Source: a candidate division Zixibacteria bacterium HGW-Zixibacteria-1 (GTDB lineage: Bacteria; Zixibacteria; MSB-5A5; GN15; PGXB01). Taken from it: a DNA stretch of 64,000 bases. Positions 18,617 to 27,371 of the stretch are shown here, one piece after another (within the stretch, counting starts at the first letter, position 1; every line of letters begins with the position of its first letter). The notes below the pieces were generated by a model, which saw only the letters and a list, made by a program, of their open reading frames with translations, was not told the origin of the DNA and made no database searches. The translations under genes and the position numbers were made by a program. The stretch is taken from assembly GCA_002838945.1 (NCBI GenBank), contig PGXB01000007.1:1-64000 (forward strand), given 5' to 3'.

Positions 18617-20545
18617 ATGGGCAAAAACATAACTGAAAAAATCATCGCAGATCACATTGTAACTGGAAAGATGATCCCCGGCGAAGATATAGCCATAAAA
18701 ATCGATCAAACCTTAACCCAGGATGCCACCGGCACCATGGCCTATTTACAATTCGAGGCCCTGGGTTTAAAAAGGGTCAAAACCGAAGTCTCGGTTTCAT
18801 ATGTCGATCATAATATGCTTCAGGCCAGCTTTGAAAATGCCGACGATCATCAATATCTTCAGTCCGTAGCTTCCAAGTATGGCATATATTTTTCACGCCC
18901 CGGCAATGGCATCTGCCACCAGGTACATCTGGAACGCTTCGGTGCCCCCGGCAAAACCCTGCTGGGTTCGGATTCCCATACCCCCACCGGCGGCGGTATC
19001 GGCATGATGGCCATGGGCGCGGGCGGACTCGATGTGGCGGTGGCCATGGGCGGCGGTCCCTTCTACCTTAAAATGCCCGAAGTCATCAACATTCGGCTGA
19101 AAGGCAAACTCAGACCGTTCGTGACTGCCAAGGATGTCATCCTCGAGGTCCTTCGGATTTTGACCGTCAAGGGCGGCGTCGGCAAAGTTATCGAGTATGG
19201 CGGCCCGGGTGTCGCCGGATTGACCGTTCCTGAACGCGCCACGATCACCAATATGGGCGCGGAGTTGGGCGCAACCACATCGATTTTCCCGTCCGATGAA
19301 AATACGAAAGAATTTTTGAAATGGCAGAAACGGGGCGATGTCTATAAAAAACTCGAGGCCGACCCCGATGCCGAATATTCCCGCGTGATCGATATCGATC
19401 TCGGCAAGCTGGAGCCGCTTATTGCCCAGCCGCACATGCCCGACAATGTTATTGAAGTCAAAAAACTCAAGAAAATAAAAGTTAATCAGGTGTGCGTCGG
19501 AAGTTGCACCAATTCATCCCTGACCGATTTGACCCGCGTGGCAAAAATGCTCAAAGGGAAAAAGGTTCATCCAAATGTTTCAATGACCATCTCGCCGGGA
19601 TCAAAGCAAGTCTTTGAAGCCATCGCCGACAGCGGCGCCCTGGCCGAGATAATCGGTTCCGGCGCCCGAATAATCGAATCGGCCTGCGGGCCGTGTATCG
19701 GCATGGGCCAGGCCCCGTCAACCGATGCGGTCTCAATCCGCTCATTCAACCGCAATTTCCTCGGTCGTTCCGGCACCAAGAGCGCTAATGTGTACCTGGC
19801 CAGCCCCGAAACCTGCGTGGCGGCGGCGCTTACCGGTGAAGTCACCGATCCCAGGGAACTGGGAAAATATCCCAAAGTCGAGATGCCGAAATCAATCAGG
19901 ATTGATGATAGTGGTATTATCCCGCCGTCAAAGACGCCGGCCAAAGTTAAAATCATCCGCGGCCCGAATATTGCCGAACTGCCGCTGAACAAAGAAATGG
20001 CCGAATCGATATCGGGAGAGGTTCTTCTCAAAGTCGGCGACAATATTACCACCGATCATATCATGCCGGCCGGAGCCAAAGTCCTGCCGCTTCGTTCCAA
20101 TATTCCCAAGATTTCCGAATTCGTTTATAATGTGATCGATCCCGACTTCCCCAAGCGCGCCAAAGAAAAGGGCGGGGGCTTTATTGTCGGCGGTGATAAC
20201 TACGGTCAGGGTTCTTCGCGGGAACATGCCGCTCTGGCGCCGATGTATCTGGGTGTCAAAATGGTCGTGACCAAATCATTTGCCCGAATTCACCTCGCCA
20301 ACCTGATTAATTTCGGCATCCTGCCCGCCACCTTTGCCAATCCGGCCGACTATGATAAGATCGAACAGGGGCATGTTCTCGAAATGCCGGATATCAGAAA
20401 ATATGTCAAAGATTCGGACACCGTTGAAATCGTAAACAAGTCAACCGGCGATACATATAAATTCACCATCAGCCTGACGCCACGCCAGCGTGCAATTATC
20501 ATGGCCGGTGGTCTGCTTAACTATACCAGATCTGGAGGTAAATAA
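18617..20545 (+). CDS. Aconitate hydratase (short, Aquifex-type)
   Basis: The enzyme interconverts citrate and isocitrate in the TCA cycle, using a [4Fe-4S] cluster. The 642 aa correspond to the compact Aquifex-like aconitase subfamily. Substrate motifs LLGSDSHTPTGGGIGMMA are present, and the cluster ligands lie in VGSCTNSS and ESACGPCIGMG. The C-terminal swivel domain carries NYGQGSSREHAAL. ATG 18617 follows GAAGGAG. It is the first of a tight three-gene run with gcvT and comB (gap two bases, then zero). A related isopropylmalate or homoaconitase role is possible but less likely given the aconitase-type length and motifs. Confidence 0.9.
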   Translation: MGKNITEKIIADHIVTGKMIPGEDIAIKIDQTLTQDATGTMAYLQFEALGLKRVKTEVSVSYVDHNMLQASFENADDHQYLQSVASKYGIYFSRPGNGICHQVHLERFGAPGKTLLGSDSHTPTGGGIGMMAMGAGGLDVAVAMGGGPFYLKMPEVINIRLKGKLRPFVTAKDVILEVLRILTVKGGVGKVIEYGGPGVAGLTVPERATITNMGAELGATTSIFPSDENTKEFLKWQKRGDVYKKLEADPDAEYSRVIDIDLGKLEPLIAQPHMPDNVIEVKKLKKIKVNQVCVGSCTNSSLTDLTRVAKMLKGKKVHPNVSMTISPGSKQVFEAIADSGALAEIIGSGARIIESACGPCIGMGQAPSTDAVSIRSFNRNFLGRSGTKSANVYLASPETCVAAALTGEVTDPRELGKYPKVEMPKSIRIDDSGIIPPSKTPAKVKIIRGPNIAELPLNKEMAESISGEVLLKVGDNITTDHIMPAGAKVLPLRSNIPKISEFVYNVIDPDFPKRAKEKGGGFIVGGDNYGQGSSREHAALAPMYLGVKMVVTKSFARIHLANLINFGILPATFANPADYDKIEQGHVLEMPDIRKYVKDSDTVEIVNKSTGDTYKFTISLTPRQRAIIMAGGLLNYTRSGGK

Positions 20546-20547
20546 GA

Positions 20548-21663
20548 GTGGAGGCGGAACAACCCGAGCGTGAGCCTAAAAAGACTCCATTTAATAAATA
20601 CCATATAGAGGCGGGGGCCAAAATGGTCCCCTTTGCCGGATATCTCATGCCGATCCAGTATTCCGGCATCACCGAGGAGCACCTGGCCGTCAGGAAAAAT
20701 GTCGGCATGTTCGACATCTCTCACATGGGGGAATTCGATGTGTCCGGCCCGGATGCCCTTGCCTTTATTCAAAAGCTGACCGTCAATGATGCATCCAAAC
20801 TTACTGTCGGTCAGATACAATATTCCTGCTTGTGCTATGACGACGGCGGCATTGTCGATGACCTGCTGGTGTACCGCCTGAAGGATCGTTACATGCTGGT
20901 GGTCAATGCCTCGAATCTTGACAAGGATTTCAAATGGTTGGAAGATCACCTGGAAGGCGATGTCAGACTCATCAACCGCTCCGATGAATACGGCCTGCTG
21001 GCCATCCAGGGTCCCAATGCCTGGAAAGTCGTGGCCGAGATGTGCAACTATGACCTGGACTCCATACCTTACTATCATTCCGCGGTGGCGAAGATAGCCG
21101 GTCATGAAGTCCTCTTTTCGCGTACCGGATATACCGGTGAGGATGGCTTCGAAATTTACATCACCCACGACGCCGCCGATGATATCTGGGCGGCGGCCGT
21201 GAAGGCCGGTAAAAAATATGACATGAAACTGATCGGGCTCGGCGCGCGTGATTCCTTGCGGCTGGAAATGAAAATGACCCTTTACGGTAACGACATCGAC
21301 CAGACGACCAATCCGATCGAAGCCGGTCTGGCTTGGATCGTGAGTTTCGAGAAAGGCGGCTATATCGCCCGTGAGATCCTTGAAAAAGAGAAACTTGAAA
21401 AACCCAAACGACGCCTGATCTGTCTCGAACTGGAGGGGCGCGCCTTTCCGCGGCATGGCCATGAACTGGTCGCCAACGGCAAAGTGGTCGGCCATGTCAC
21501 TTCGGGTACCTTCTCCCCGTCGCTTCAAAAGCCGATAGCGATGGGCTATCTGCCGCTCGAAATGACCAAGCTTGGCCATCAGGTCGGGGTTAAAATCAGG
21601 GATAAGGTCTTCCCTGCCGTCGTGGTCAAACCACCTTTCTATAAGGAAGCGACGCACAGATAA
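20548..21663 (+). CDS. gcvT: Aminomethyltransferase, glycine cleavage T protein
   Basis: GcvT transfers the methylene group from aminomethylated H protein to tetrahydrofolate and releases ammonia. The 371 aa match the family. Seen are MVPFAGYLMPIQYSGITEEHLAVR, FDISHMGEFDVSGPDAL, RTGYTGEDGFEI, the GLGARDSLRLEMKMTLYGND signature and the late VTSGTFSPSLQKPIAMGY. The start is GTG 20548 behind GGAGG, two bases after the aconitase stop, so the two are translationally close. gcvH and gcvP are not in the window and must lie elsewhere. No glycine riboswitch is visible, in line with an internal operon position. Confidence 0.94.
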   Translation: MEAEQPEREPKKTPFNKYHIEAGAKMVPFAGYLMPIQYSGITEEHLAVRKNVGMFDISHMGEFDVSGPDALAFIQKLTVNDASKLTVGQIQYSCLCYDDGGIVDDLLVYRLKDRYMLVVNASNLDKDFKWLEDHLEGDVRLINRSDEYGLLAIQGPNAWKVVAEMCNYDLDSIPYYHSAVAKIAGHEVLFSRTGYTGEDGFEIYITHDAADDIWAAAVKAGKKYDMKLIGLGARDSLRLEMKMTLYGNDIDQTTNPIEAGLAWIVSFEKGGYIAREILEKEKLEKPKRRLICLELEGRAFPRHGHELVANGKVVGHVTSGTFSPSLQKPIAMGYLPLEMTKLGHQVGVKIRDKVFPAVVVKPPFYKEATHR

Positions 21664-22392
21664 ATGAGAGTAGATTTATTTTTGGTTCCGGGGCCGGTCA
21701 ATGAGGAGCGCCTGTCCAAAAAGACGCTGGTCCTGATCGATGTTCTGAGAGCCTCGACAACCATTTGCCGATCACTTAGTTGCGGTGCCAAAGCGGTCAT
21801 ACCGGTCAAAAAGCCGGGCGAGGCCGCCGAAATGAGATACAAAATCGGCGTCGAGGATACGGTCCTTGGCGGTGAGCGAAAGGGAATCAAAATAGAGAAT
21901 TTCACCCTCGGGAACTCGCCGCTCGAATATAACGAGGATGCCGTCTCGGGCAAAATAGTGATTCTGACCACATCGAACGGAACCCAGTTATATTCGCGTG
22001 CCAGACATTCCAAGCTGGTCATTACCTGTGCGCTGGTCAATATCTCGGCCGTGGCGGCCAGGCTGGCGCAAACATGCGATGATGTGGCAATACTTTGCGC
22101 CGGAGAGGAAGGCGATTTTTCGATCGAGGATTCCCTGTGCGGCGGAATGATTATTGACAAGCTCCGGACCGAATTCAATCTTGAACTTGAACTAAATGAT
22201 GCCGCGGCCCTGGCCCTGCTGCTGTATCAAAACAACAGTAACTGCCTCGCCGGGGCCATTGCCAACGGCGAGCATGGGCGGTATCTGGCTGAAATCGGGT
22301 TTGCCGATGATGTCAGATTCGCCTCACAAATCGATTCAATACCGGTTTTGCCGGTTTTGAAGGACAGAAGAATCATCCTGGCGGAAAATTAA
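21664..22392 (+). CDS. comB: 2-phosphosulfolactate phosphatase-like protein (ComB family)
   Basis: ComB hydrolyses 2-phosphosulfolactate to sulfolactate in the coenzyme M route of methanogens; many bacteria carry homologues whose substrate is not settled. The 242 aa show the family's motifs: LVLIDVLRASTTICRSL near the N-terminus, TLGNSPLEY, KIVILTTSNGTQ and the acidic CAGEEGDFSIEDSLCGGM. The gene begins directly after the gcvT stop, so it is part of the aconitase-gcvT transcript. No other coenzyme M or sulfolactate gene is nearby. The family assignment is firm, the physiological substrate is not. Confidence 0.88.
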   Translation: MRVDLFLVPGPVNEERLSKKTLVLIDVLRASTTICRSLSCGAKAVIPVKKPGEAAEMRYKIGVEDTVLGGERKGIKIENFTLGNSPLEYNEDAVSGKIVILTTSNGTQLYSRARHSKLVITCALVNISAVAARLAQTCDDVAILCAGEEGDFSIEDSLCGGMIIDKLRTEFNLELELNDAAALALLLYQNNSNCLAGAIANGEHGRYLAEIGFADDVRFASQIDSIPVLPVLKDRRIILAEN

Positions 22393-22429
22393 TTCCAACA
22401 TTTGATAATTCTGGTTGTAGAACAAACAT

Positions 22430-24343
22430 ATGAAGAAATTAACCCTGATATTAACAGTGGGGCTTCTGGCATTTTTATGCCTGACCCCGGAAATTCGTGC
22501 TGATGAATCGGATGCCATCCGGTTCGAGCTAATCGTCCGGCAAAAACCGGAAGCAATCGACCGTTATTTCGAAATCACCAGAGACACTATCGATGCCTAT
22601 GTCGGCAAAAGCATATCGACTTTCCTGGTCAACATGACCGTCGATATTTCGATCGAGGCGGCCGACACGCAGTCGGTTACTTTTAACAGCCACCTTGTCA
22701 CCATCGGCCCCAACCCGTACAATGCCGCCAAAAGGTTTCGTATTGAATATAATCTGCCGGCCAGGTTCGAGAATATCCCCGGCAAGAACGGTTCCATGTA
22801 TCAGCTTCTGATCAGCCCCCGTCAGCGGGTCAGGATTGACAAACCGCTGTGCGAGATTGAAGCCAATGACCGCTATTTTGGGATGGATCCATCAGCCAAT
22901 TTCGATCTGTATTATGTCAAAGGTTCGCTAGGCGACTTTCACTGGAACAACGTCAAGAATTATCTTGAGGCCGACTACACCAGGTTCCGCGAAGCCTTCG
23001 ACATAACTACCCCCGGCAAAATCGGCCTGTACCTCTGCCCGTGCGCCGTTGAAACGATCAATTGGGATAAACGGTTCGGATATGCCATCGACCCCGGCCG
23101 TTCAACGGTGTACACCCTCTACAATCACGATTTCTCTTCGGTCGATGTTATCCTGCCGAATATGCTGATGCTTCTTAAAATCCATGGCTACGCCCCGCCG
23201 TTTATCGTCGAGGGCCTGGCCGGATATTTCGACTTCGTGCCCTACAACATGAAAAAACTGAAAAAGGAAGCATCCGTTCCAAAGATAAAAGATATCCTGA
23301 CCACATCGGGCTATTACAGCATCGACCCGGTAACCGCCGAAACCTGCGCGGCATCGTTCCTCAAATATCTGGCCAACAATTATGGCATCACCAAAACGAT
23401 TAAATGGTACGATCAGGCCGATGATTTGACTATCCTGAGAAAGCTTGAAGAAGTCTTCGCCAAACCGCTCGATTCGCTGGAAAACGAATGGCTTTACTGT
23501 GTCGACACCATTACATTCGATCGAAGTATCTTCGATTATTATGCTTCCCGGGCCAATGCTCTCTATCAGTCCGATAAGATGATCGAATACATCCAGCAGA
23601 TGACCCACTATGACCAGACCGGCGCCGATTCGGTCGATACGTGGAAAAAACTGTCCACCACCTACTATCAATATGGTCATTATTATGATGCCATCGAGGG
23701 ATACCACCGGCTGATCGAAATCGACAGCAGGCTCCCGCTGTATTATCAGGTGCTGGGCCACCTGTACTGGATCAGCGGCGAGTATGACAGGGCCTGGGCC
23801 TGTTTTGATACCGTTCTCACGCTCGATACTACCTATGCCACGGCCGGTCTAATGCAGGCAAAAATCGCCGCCATCCGGAGCGACACTGCGAAAGCCATTC
23901 GGATGGCCGAAAATTACTATAATATCGAGCCGAATGTTCCCGGCAAGATTGAAATCATGCTGTTTTTGGGTGATATGTATGGAGCCTCCGGGACTTATCA
24001 TGATTCCGCGAAAGCCGAAGGCTATTATTCCGATGCCCTGATCTGGTCGCGCGAGATGATACCGAAAGCACCCGAGGACCCGATTTTCAGACTGCGGGCC
24101 GGTCTGGCCCTGATGGGCCTGGGCGAGTATGATGAAGCGAGGCAGTATCTCGAATTATGCGACTTTATCGAATTGAGGGCCTATTACCTTGGATTGATAA
24201 AACTGAATCTGGGTGAGCTTGCCGACCTTCAGGGAAATCATGCCAAAGCGATTGAATCCTATCGCGACGCCCTTTCGGTGCCTCTGGCCGACTATTATCG
24301 CAAGCTATGCGAGCAGTACATAGAGAAACCATATTGCAGGTAG
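22430..24343 (+). CDS. Secreted protein with peptidase-MA-like domain and TPR repeats
   Basis: The 637-aa protein has a signal peptide (LTLILTVGLLAFLCL, cleavage near IRADE). Residues of about 150 to 340 resemble the gluzincin peptidase MA family, with the characteristic APPFIVEGLAGYFDF near the third zinc-ligand region. However, the helix before it (LPNMLMLLKIHGY) lacks HExxH, so the protein is probably not an active metalloprotease. Residues of about 370 to 630 form TPR units (YYQVLGHLYWISGEYDRA, DPIFRLRAGLALMGLGEYDEA). It is likely periplasmic. It follows comB by 37 bases without an obvious ribosome binding site and may share its transcript. Confidence 0.75.
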   Translation: MKKLTLILTVGLLAFLCLTPEIRADESDAIRFELIVRQKPEAIDRYFEITRDTIDAYVGKSISTFLVNMTVDISIEAADTQSVTFNSHLVTIGPNPYNAAKRFRIEYNLPARFENIPGKNGSMYQLLISPRQRVRIDKPLCEIEANDRYFGMDPSANFDLYYVKGSLGDFHWNNVKNYLEADYTRFREAFDITTPGKIGLYLCPCAVETINWDKRFGYAIDPGRSTVYTLYNHDFSSVDVILPNMLMLLKIHGYAPPFIVEGLAGYFDFVPYNMKKLKKEASVPKIKDILTTSGYYSIDPVTAETCAASFLKYLANNYGITKTIKWYDQADDLTILRKLEEVFAKPLDSLENEWLYCVDTITFDRSIFDYYASRANALYQSDKMIEYIQQMTHYDQTGADSVDTWKKLSTTYYQYGHYYDAIEGYHRLIEIDSRLPLYYQVLGHLYWISGEYDRAWACFDTVLTLDTTYATAGLMQAKIAAIRSDTAKAIRMAENYYNIEPNVPGKIEIMLFLGDMYGASGTYHDSAKAEGYYSDALIWSREMIPKAPEDPIFRLRAGLALMGLGEYDEARQYLELCDFIELRAYYLGLIKLNLGELADLQGNHAKAIESYRDALSVPLADYYRKLCEQYIEKPYCR

Positions 24344-24370
24344 CGAAATAAATAGGGAGTTCGAGCTGTA

Positions 24371-25285
24371 ATGGACATTATTGAATCCAGAAATCTCTAT
24401 TGTGCCTATTTAGATATTCTTGGTTTCAGTGAGATCGTGAAAGATTGGGACAGAGCAAAAGACCTGTACCTAAAATTTCAGAAATTAATTGAGAAGGACC
24501 TTTCCTTGCATAGAAAGACTGCGGACATAATTGATCACCTCACGGATATAGACCCAGAAGACAGATTTAAATATTTTATAATTTCTGATTCCATTATTCT
24601 TATGGATTATAATTTTCGTAGATTGCTGCAAGTGATTCCAACATTAACATGTGATCTAATAAAAGAAGATATCTTCATAAGAGGTGGCTTGTCTTTTGGC
24701 AAACACTATTCACGCCATAGTTCTGAGAATCATTTAATACTTAGCCAAAGTCTGACAAATGCATATATAATGGAAAAAAGCATAAGCTACCCAATTTGCA
24801 TACTGGATCCAAATTTATATTCTCGAATAAAACATTTACCAATTACAAACACACCAAATGAAGTTCTTGATAATTGGTATTATAATAGGATGCTGGGGAC
24901 TCTTGTACAATGCGATGACCAAAACTGGGCTATTAATCCTTTCTTAGAATCAAGCCAACAGGAGTTGGATGAACTTAAGACCGTCATTGAAAAAAAACTC
25001 TCTGAGTACGAAAAGGATAAAAATATATATTTAAAATATATTTGGCTTTATAGACTTCTTATTCAATGGATGAATATACCTAAATTGCATAATGACGCTA
25101 AGAATTTAACGGAGCTTCCTCCGAAACGTATTGAAATAAAAAAAAGTGATATAATCTATAATGACAGTTGCCCTAGTTTTGTATTTTTATTGCCAGAGTG
25201 GCAAAATAATAATGGCTATGTTCTTTCTCAACTTGGCAGAAGTTTTAATCAAAACATAAAAATTTTGCTTGATTTAAAGTCATAA
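24371..25285 (+). CDS. Orphan protein with class III nucleotidyl-cyclase-like signatures, AT-rich
   Basis: The 304-aa protein opens with YCAYLDILGFSEIV and continues with FIISDSIILMD, IRGGLSFGKHY and SQSLTNAYIMEKS. This is the order of class III adenylate/guanylate cyclase motifs: first metal Asp (here Asp15), second metal Asp (Asp73), the hydrophobic-GI.G strand and the Asn/Ala helix. It has no signal peptide or membrane segment. The C-terminal ~120 residues are Lys/Asn-rich and match no domain I recognise. Base composition is much more AT-rich than that of its neighbours, and it is squeezed between genes with gaps of 27 and 7 bases, both signs of acquisition. Cyclic nucleotide synthesis, possibly in phage defence signalling, is inference; a non-catalytic homologue is equally possible. 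Confidence 0.6.
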   Translation: MDIIESRNLYCAYLDILGFSEIVKDWDRAKDLYLKFQKLIEKDLSLHRKTADIIDHLTDIDPEDRFKYFIISDSIILMDYNFRRLLQVIPTLTCDLIKEDIFIRGGLSFGKHYSRHSSENHLILSQSLTNAYIMEKSISYPICILDPNLYSRIKHLPITNTPNEVLDNWYYNRMLGTLVQCDDQNWAINPFLESSQQELDELKTVIEKKLSEYEKDKNIYLKYIWLYRLLIQWMNIPKLHNDAKNLTELPPKRIEIKKSDIIYNDSCPSFVFLLPEWQNNNGYVLSQLGRSFNQNIKILLDLKS

Positions 25286-25292
25286 TTTCGCC

Positions 25293-27371
25293 ATGTTCAA
25301 CTTCCTCAATTCAGCGGTTCTGGTTGCGGCGGCCGCCGCACTTATCCCTCTCCTGATACATCTGTTCTCCAAACGCAAGGTCCGCATCATTGAATTCTCG
25401 TCTCTCAAACATCTCAAGGAGATGCAAAAGCGGCAGGTCCGGCGGATTAAAATCCGCCAGTTGCTCCTGCTGCTGCTGCGCATGCTCATTATATTAATTG
25501 CGGTTCTGGCCTTTGCCCGTCCCGCCACCAAAGGCGGCTATATCGGGTCGCATGCGGGTGTGTCATCGGTCATCCTGCTCGACCGCTCGGCCTCGATGCA
25601 GCGTCAGGTAAAGGACGGCGAAACATTTGATCTGGCCAAAAAGAGCGCCGAGTCTATCCTGGAAAATTTCGGGCAGTCGGATGAAATCCTGGTCATCCCC
25701 TATGATCGCAAGACATATTTCCCGGCCGGAGAAAAATTCTTCAGCCGCGATATCGCCGAAAATGTTCTCGCCGAAACGAACGCCGGTTATGATGCCGATA
25801 ATTTCGGTGATGCGTACAATAAGGCGGTCGGTTTATTGGAGCAGTCGCAAAATCTTAATAAAGAATTATATGTCATCACTGACCGGCAGTTAAGCTCCCT
25901 GCCCGATTCGGTGAATAAAACCACCGCCGACATATCGACTTATTTCGTCGATATCCCGGTCGAAACCGACGGCAACTGCGGCGTGGTCGATATCGATATG
26001 GGCGGGCAACTGATTGAAGTCGGGGCCGATTTCTCGGTCAAGGCGGAAATACAGAACTATGACACCTTCGCCAAATCGCAGCTTCTGGCCTCGCTGTTTG
26101 TCGATGGTATCCGGGTCATGCAAAGTGAATTTTCAATCGATGAAAGCGGCCGCCAATTCGTGCAATTCAAGACGGCCGTGCATCAGACCGGTTTTCATTC
26201 CGGCTGGGTGGAACTGTCCGATGATGGTTTCCCCGCCGACAACAGATATTATTTCAGCTTCATGATACCCGACCGCTTCAATATCCTGATAGTCGATGGC
26301 GACAACAGCGGCGAATTGGTTCGACTGGCACTGGTTCCGGCGGAAAAGCTGGCCATGTACTGGTCGGTCAAGATGATTGACCCGGATCGTCTCGGGACCG
26401 TCAATCTCCGCGATTATGATGCTGTCGTGATGTCGGGGATAAAATCGCTCGGTTCGGTCGAAACCTCACAACTGCTCAAATTTGTCGATGGCGGAGGCGG
26501 CATGTTCCTTATCGCCGGCGCCGATATGGAACCGCAGTATTTCAATCAAAATTTCGCCTCAAAGCTGGATATTAATCTCATTGCGCCGCCTCCCTCTTCT
26601 TTCACCGGGGCGGGCTATTATACTCTTGAAAGATTTGACTACACACATCCCATATTAAAGGCCTTTTCCAGTTTCCGGCAGGACTCTCTGCCGACTTTTC
26701 GCTTCTATGCTCTGCCCAAAATCGAGGGCGCCGGCAGCCGAAGCCTGGCCTATTTTTCCGACGGAACTCCGGCTATTGTCGAAACCGCCTACGGACTTGG
26801 CCGGATAATCATGATGACCTCCCCGATTATTCCGCGCTATACCGATCTGCCTTCACATTCGTTTTTCGTGCCTTTTGTTATCCGCACTATGGAATATCTC
26901 GCGGGCAGCGTTTCCGAATATGAATCGAAGAATCTGGTCGGCGAAAATGTTTTCAGATCGGTAACCGGACGCTTAACCAAGTACGGCGCGGTGCAACTGA
27001 TGACACCGGATAATCGTATCTTCGATATTACCGGGACCGAGCAGGTCGGCCGCCAGTTATATGCCTGCCGCCCGGTTGACATACCCGGCCTTTATCAGCT
27101 TCGCGGCAGCGACCGGCTGATCGATCTTTTCCCGGTTAATTTGAGCCCCTCGGAAGGCAATCTCGCCTCGGTCGATTTTAACCGCTTTAAGTCGGCCCTG
27201 GGAATTGAAAAATTCAAAATGATTCCTTATAATAATACGGCTGCTGCCGTGATCTCGGAGGCGCGGTTCGGCCGTGAGCTGTGGAAAATATTCCTCTGGG
27301 CCGCGGTTATTATTATGGCGGTGGAGATGCTTTTCTCCCGGGAAACCGAACCGGAACTAAAAGAGCCATGA
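25293..27371 (+). CDS. BatA-type membrane protein with von Willebrand factor A domain
   Basis: The 692-aa protein begins with the BatA N-terminal domain: a membrane helix (SAVLVAAAAALIPLLIHLFS), the cytoplasmic KRKVRIIEFSSLKHLKEM and a second helix (LLLLLLRMLIILIAVLAFARP). A VWA domain follows with the metal-ion site DRSASMQRQ. The middle is a beta-rich region and a glutamine-amidotransferase-like fold (FNILIVDGDNSGE, YDAVVMSGIKSL), and a last helix (WKIFLWAAVIIMAVEMLF) anchors the C-terminus. Such proteins are linked to MoxR/Bat systems, but no MoxR gene is present here. The stop overlaps the start of the ABC-F gene (ATGA), implying coupled translation. Confidence 0.85.
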   Translation: MFNFLNSAVLVAAAAALIPLLIHLFSKRKVRIIEFSSLKHLKEMQKRQVRRIKIRQLLLLLLRMLIILIAVLAFARPATKGGYIGSHAGVSSVILLDRSASMQRQVKDGETFDLAKKSAESILENFGQSDEILVIPYDRKTYFPAGEKFFSRDIAENVLAETNAGYDADNFGDAYNKAVGLLEQSQNLNKELYVITDRQLSSLPDSVNKTTADISTYFVDIPVETDGNCGVVDIDMGGQLIEVGADFSVKAEIQNYDTFAKSQLLASLFVDGIRVMQSEFSIDESGRQFVQFKTAVHQTGFHSGWVELSDDGFPADNRYYFSFMIPDRFNILIVDGDNSGELVRLALVPAEKLAMYWSVKMIDPDRLGTVNLRDYDAVVMSGIKSLGSVETSQLLKFVDGGGGMFLIAGADMEPQYFNQNFASKLDINLIAPPPSSFTGAGYYTLERFDYTHPILKAFSSFRQDSLPTFRFYALPKIEGAGSRSLAYFSDGTPAIVETAYGLGRIIMMTSPIIPRYTDLPSHSFFVPFVIRTMEYLAGSVSEYESKNLVGENVFRSVTGRLTKYGAVQLMTPDNRIFDITGTEQVGRQLYACRPVDIPGLYQLRGSDRLIDLFPVNLSPSEGNLASVDFNRFKSALGIEKFKMIPYNNTAAAVISEARFGRELWKIFLWAAVIIMAVEMLFSRETEPELKEP

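Noticed and set aside
20400-20560. Glycine riboswitch before gcvT
   Set aside because: Only two bases separate aconitase and gcvT; no aptamer-like sequence is present.
20521-21657. Long minus-strand frame opposite gcvT (378 codons)
   Set aside because: It mirrors the gcvT codons and shows no domain; gcvT itself matches its family over the full length.
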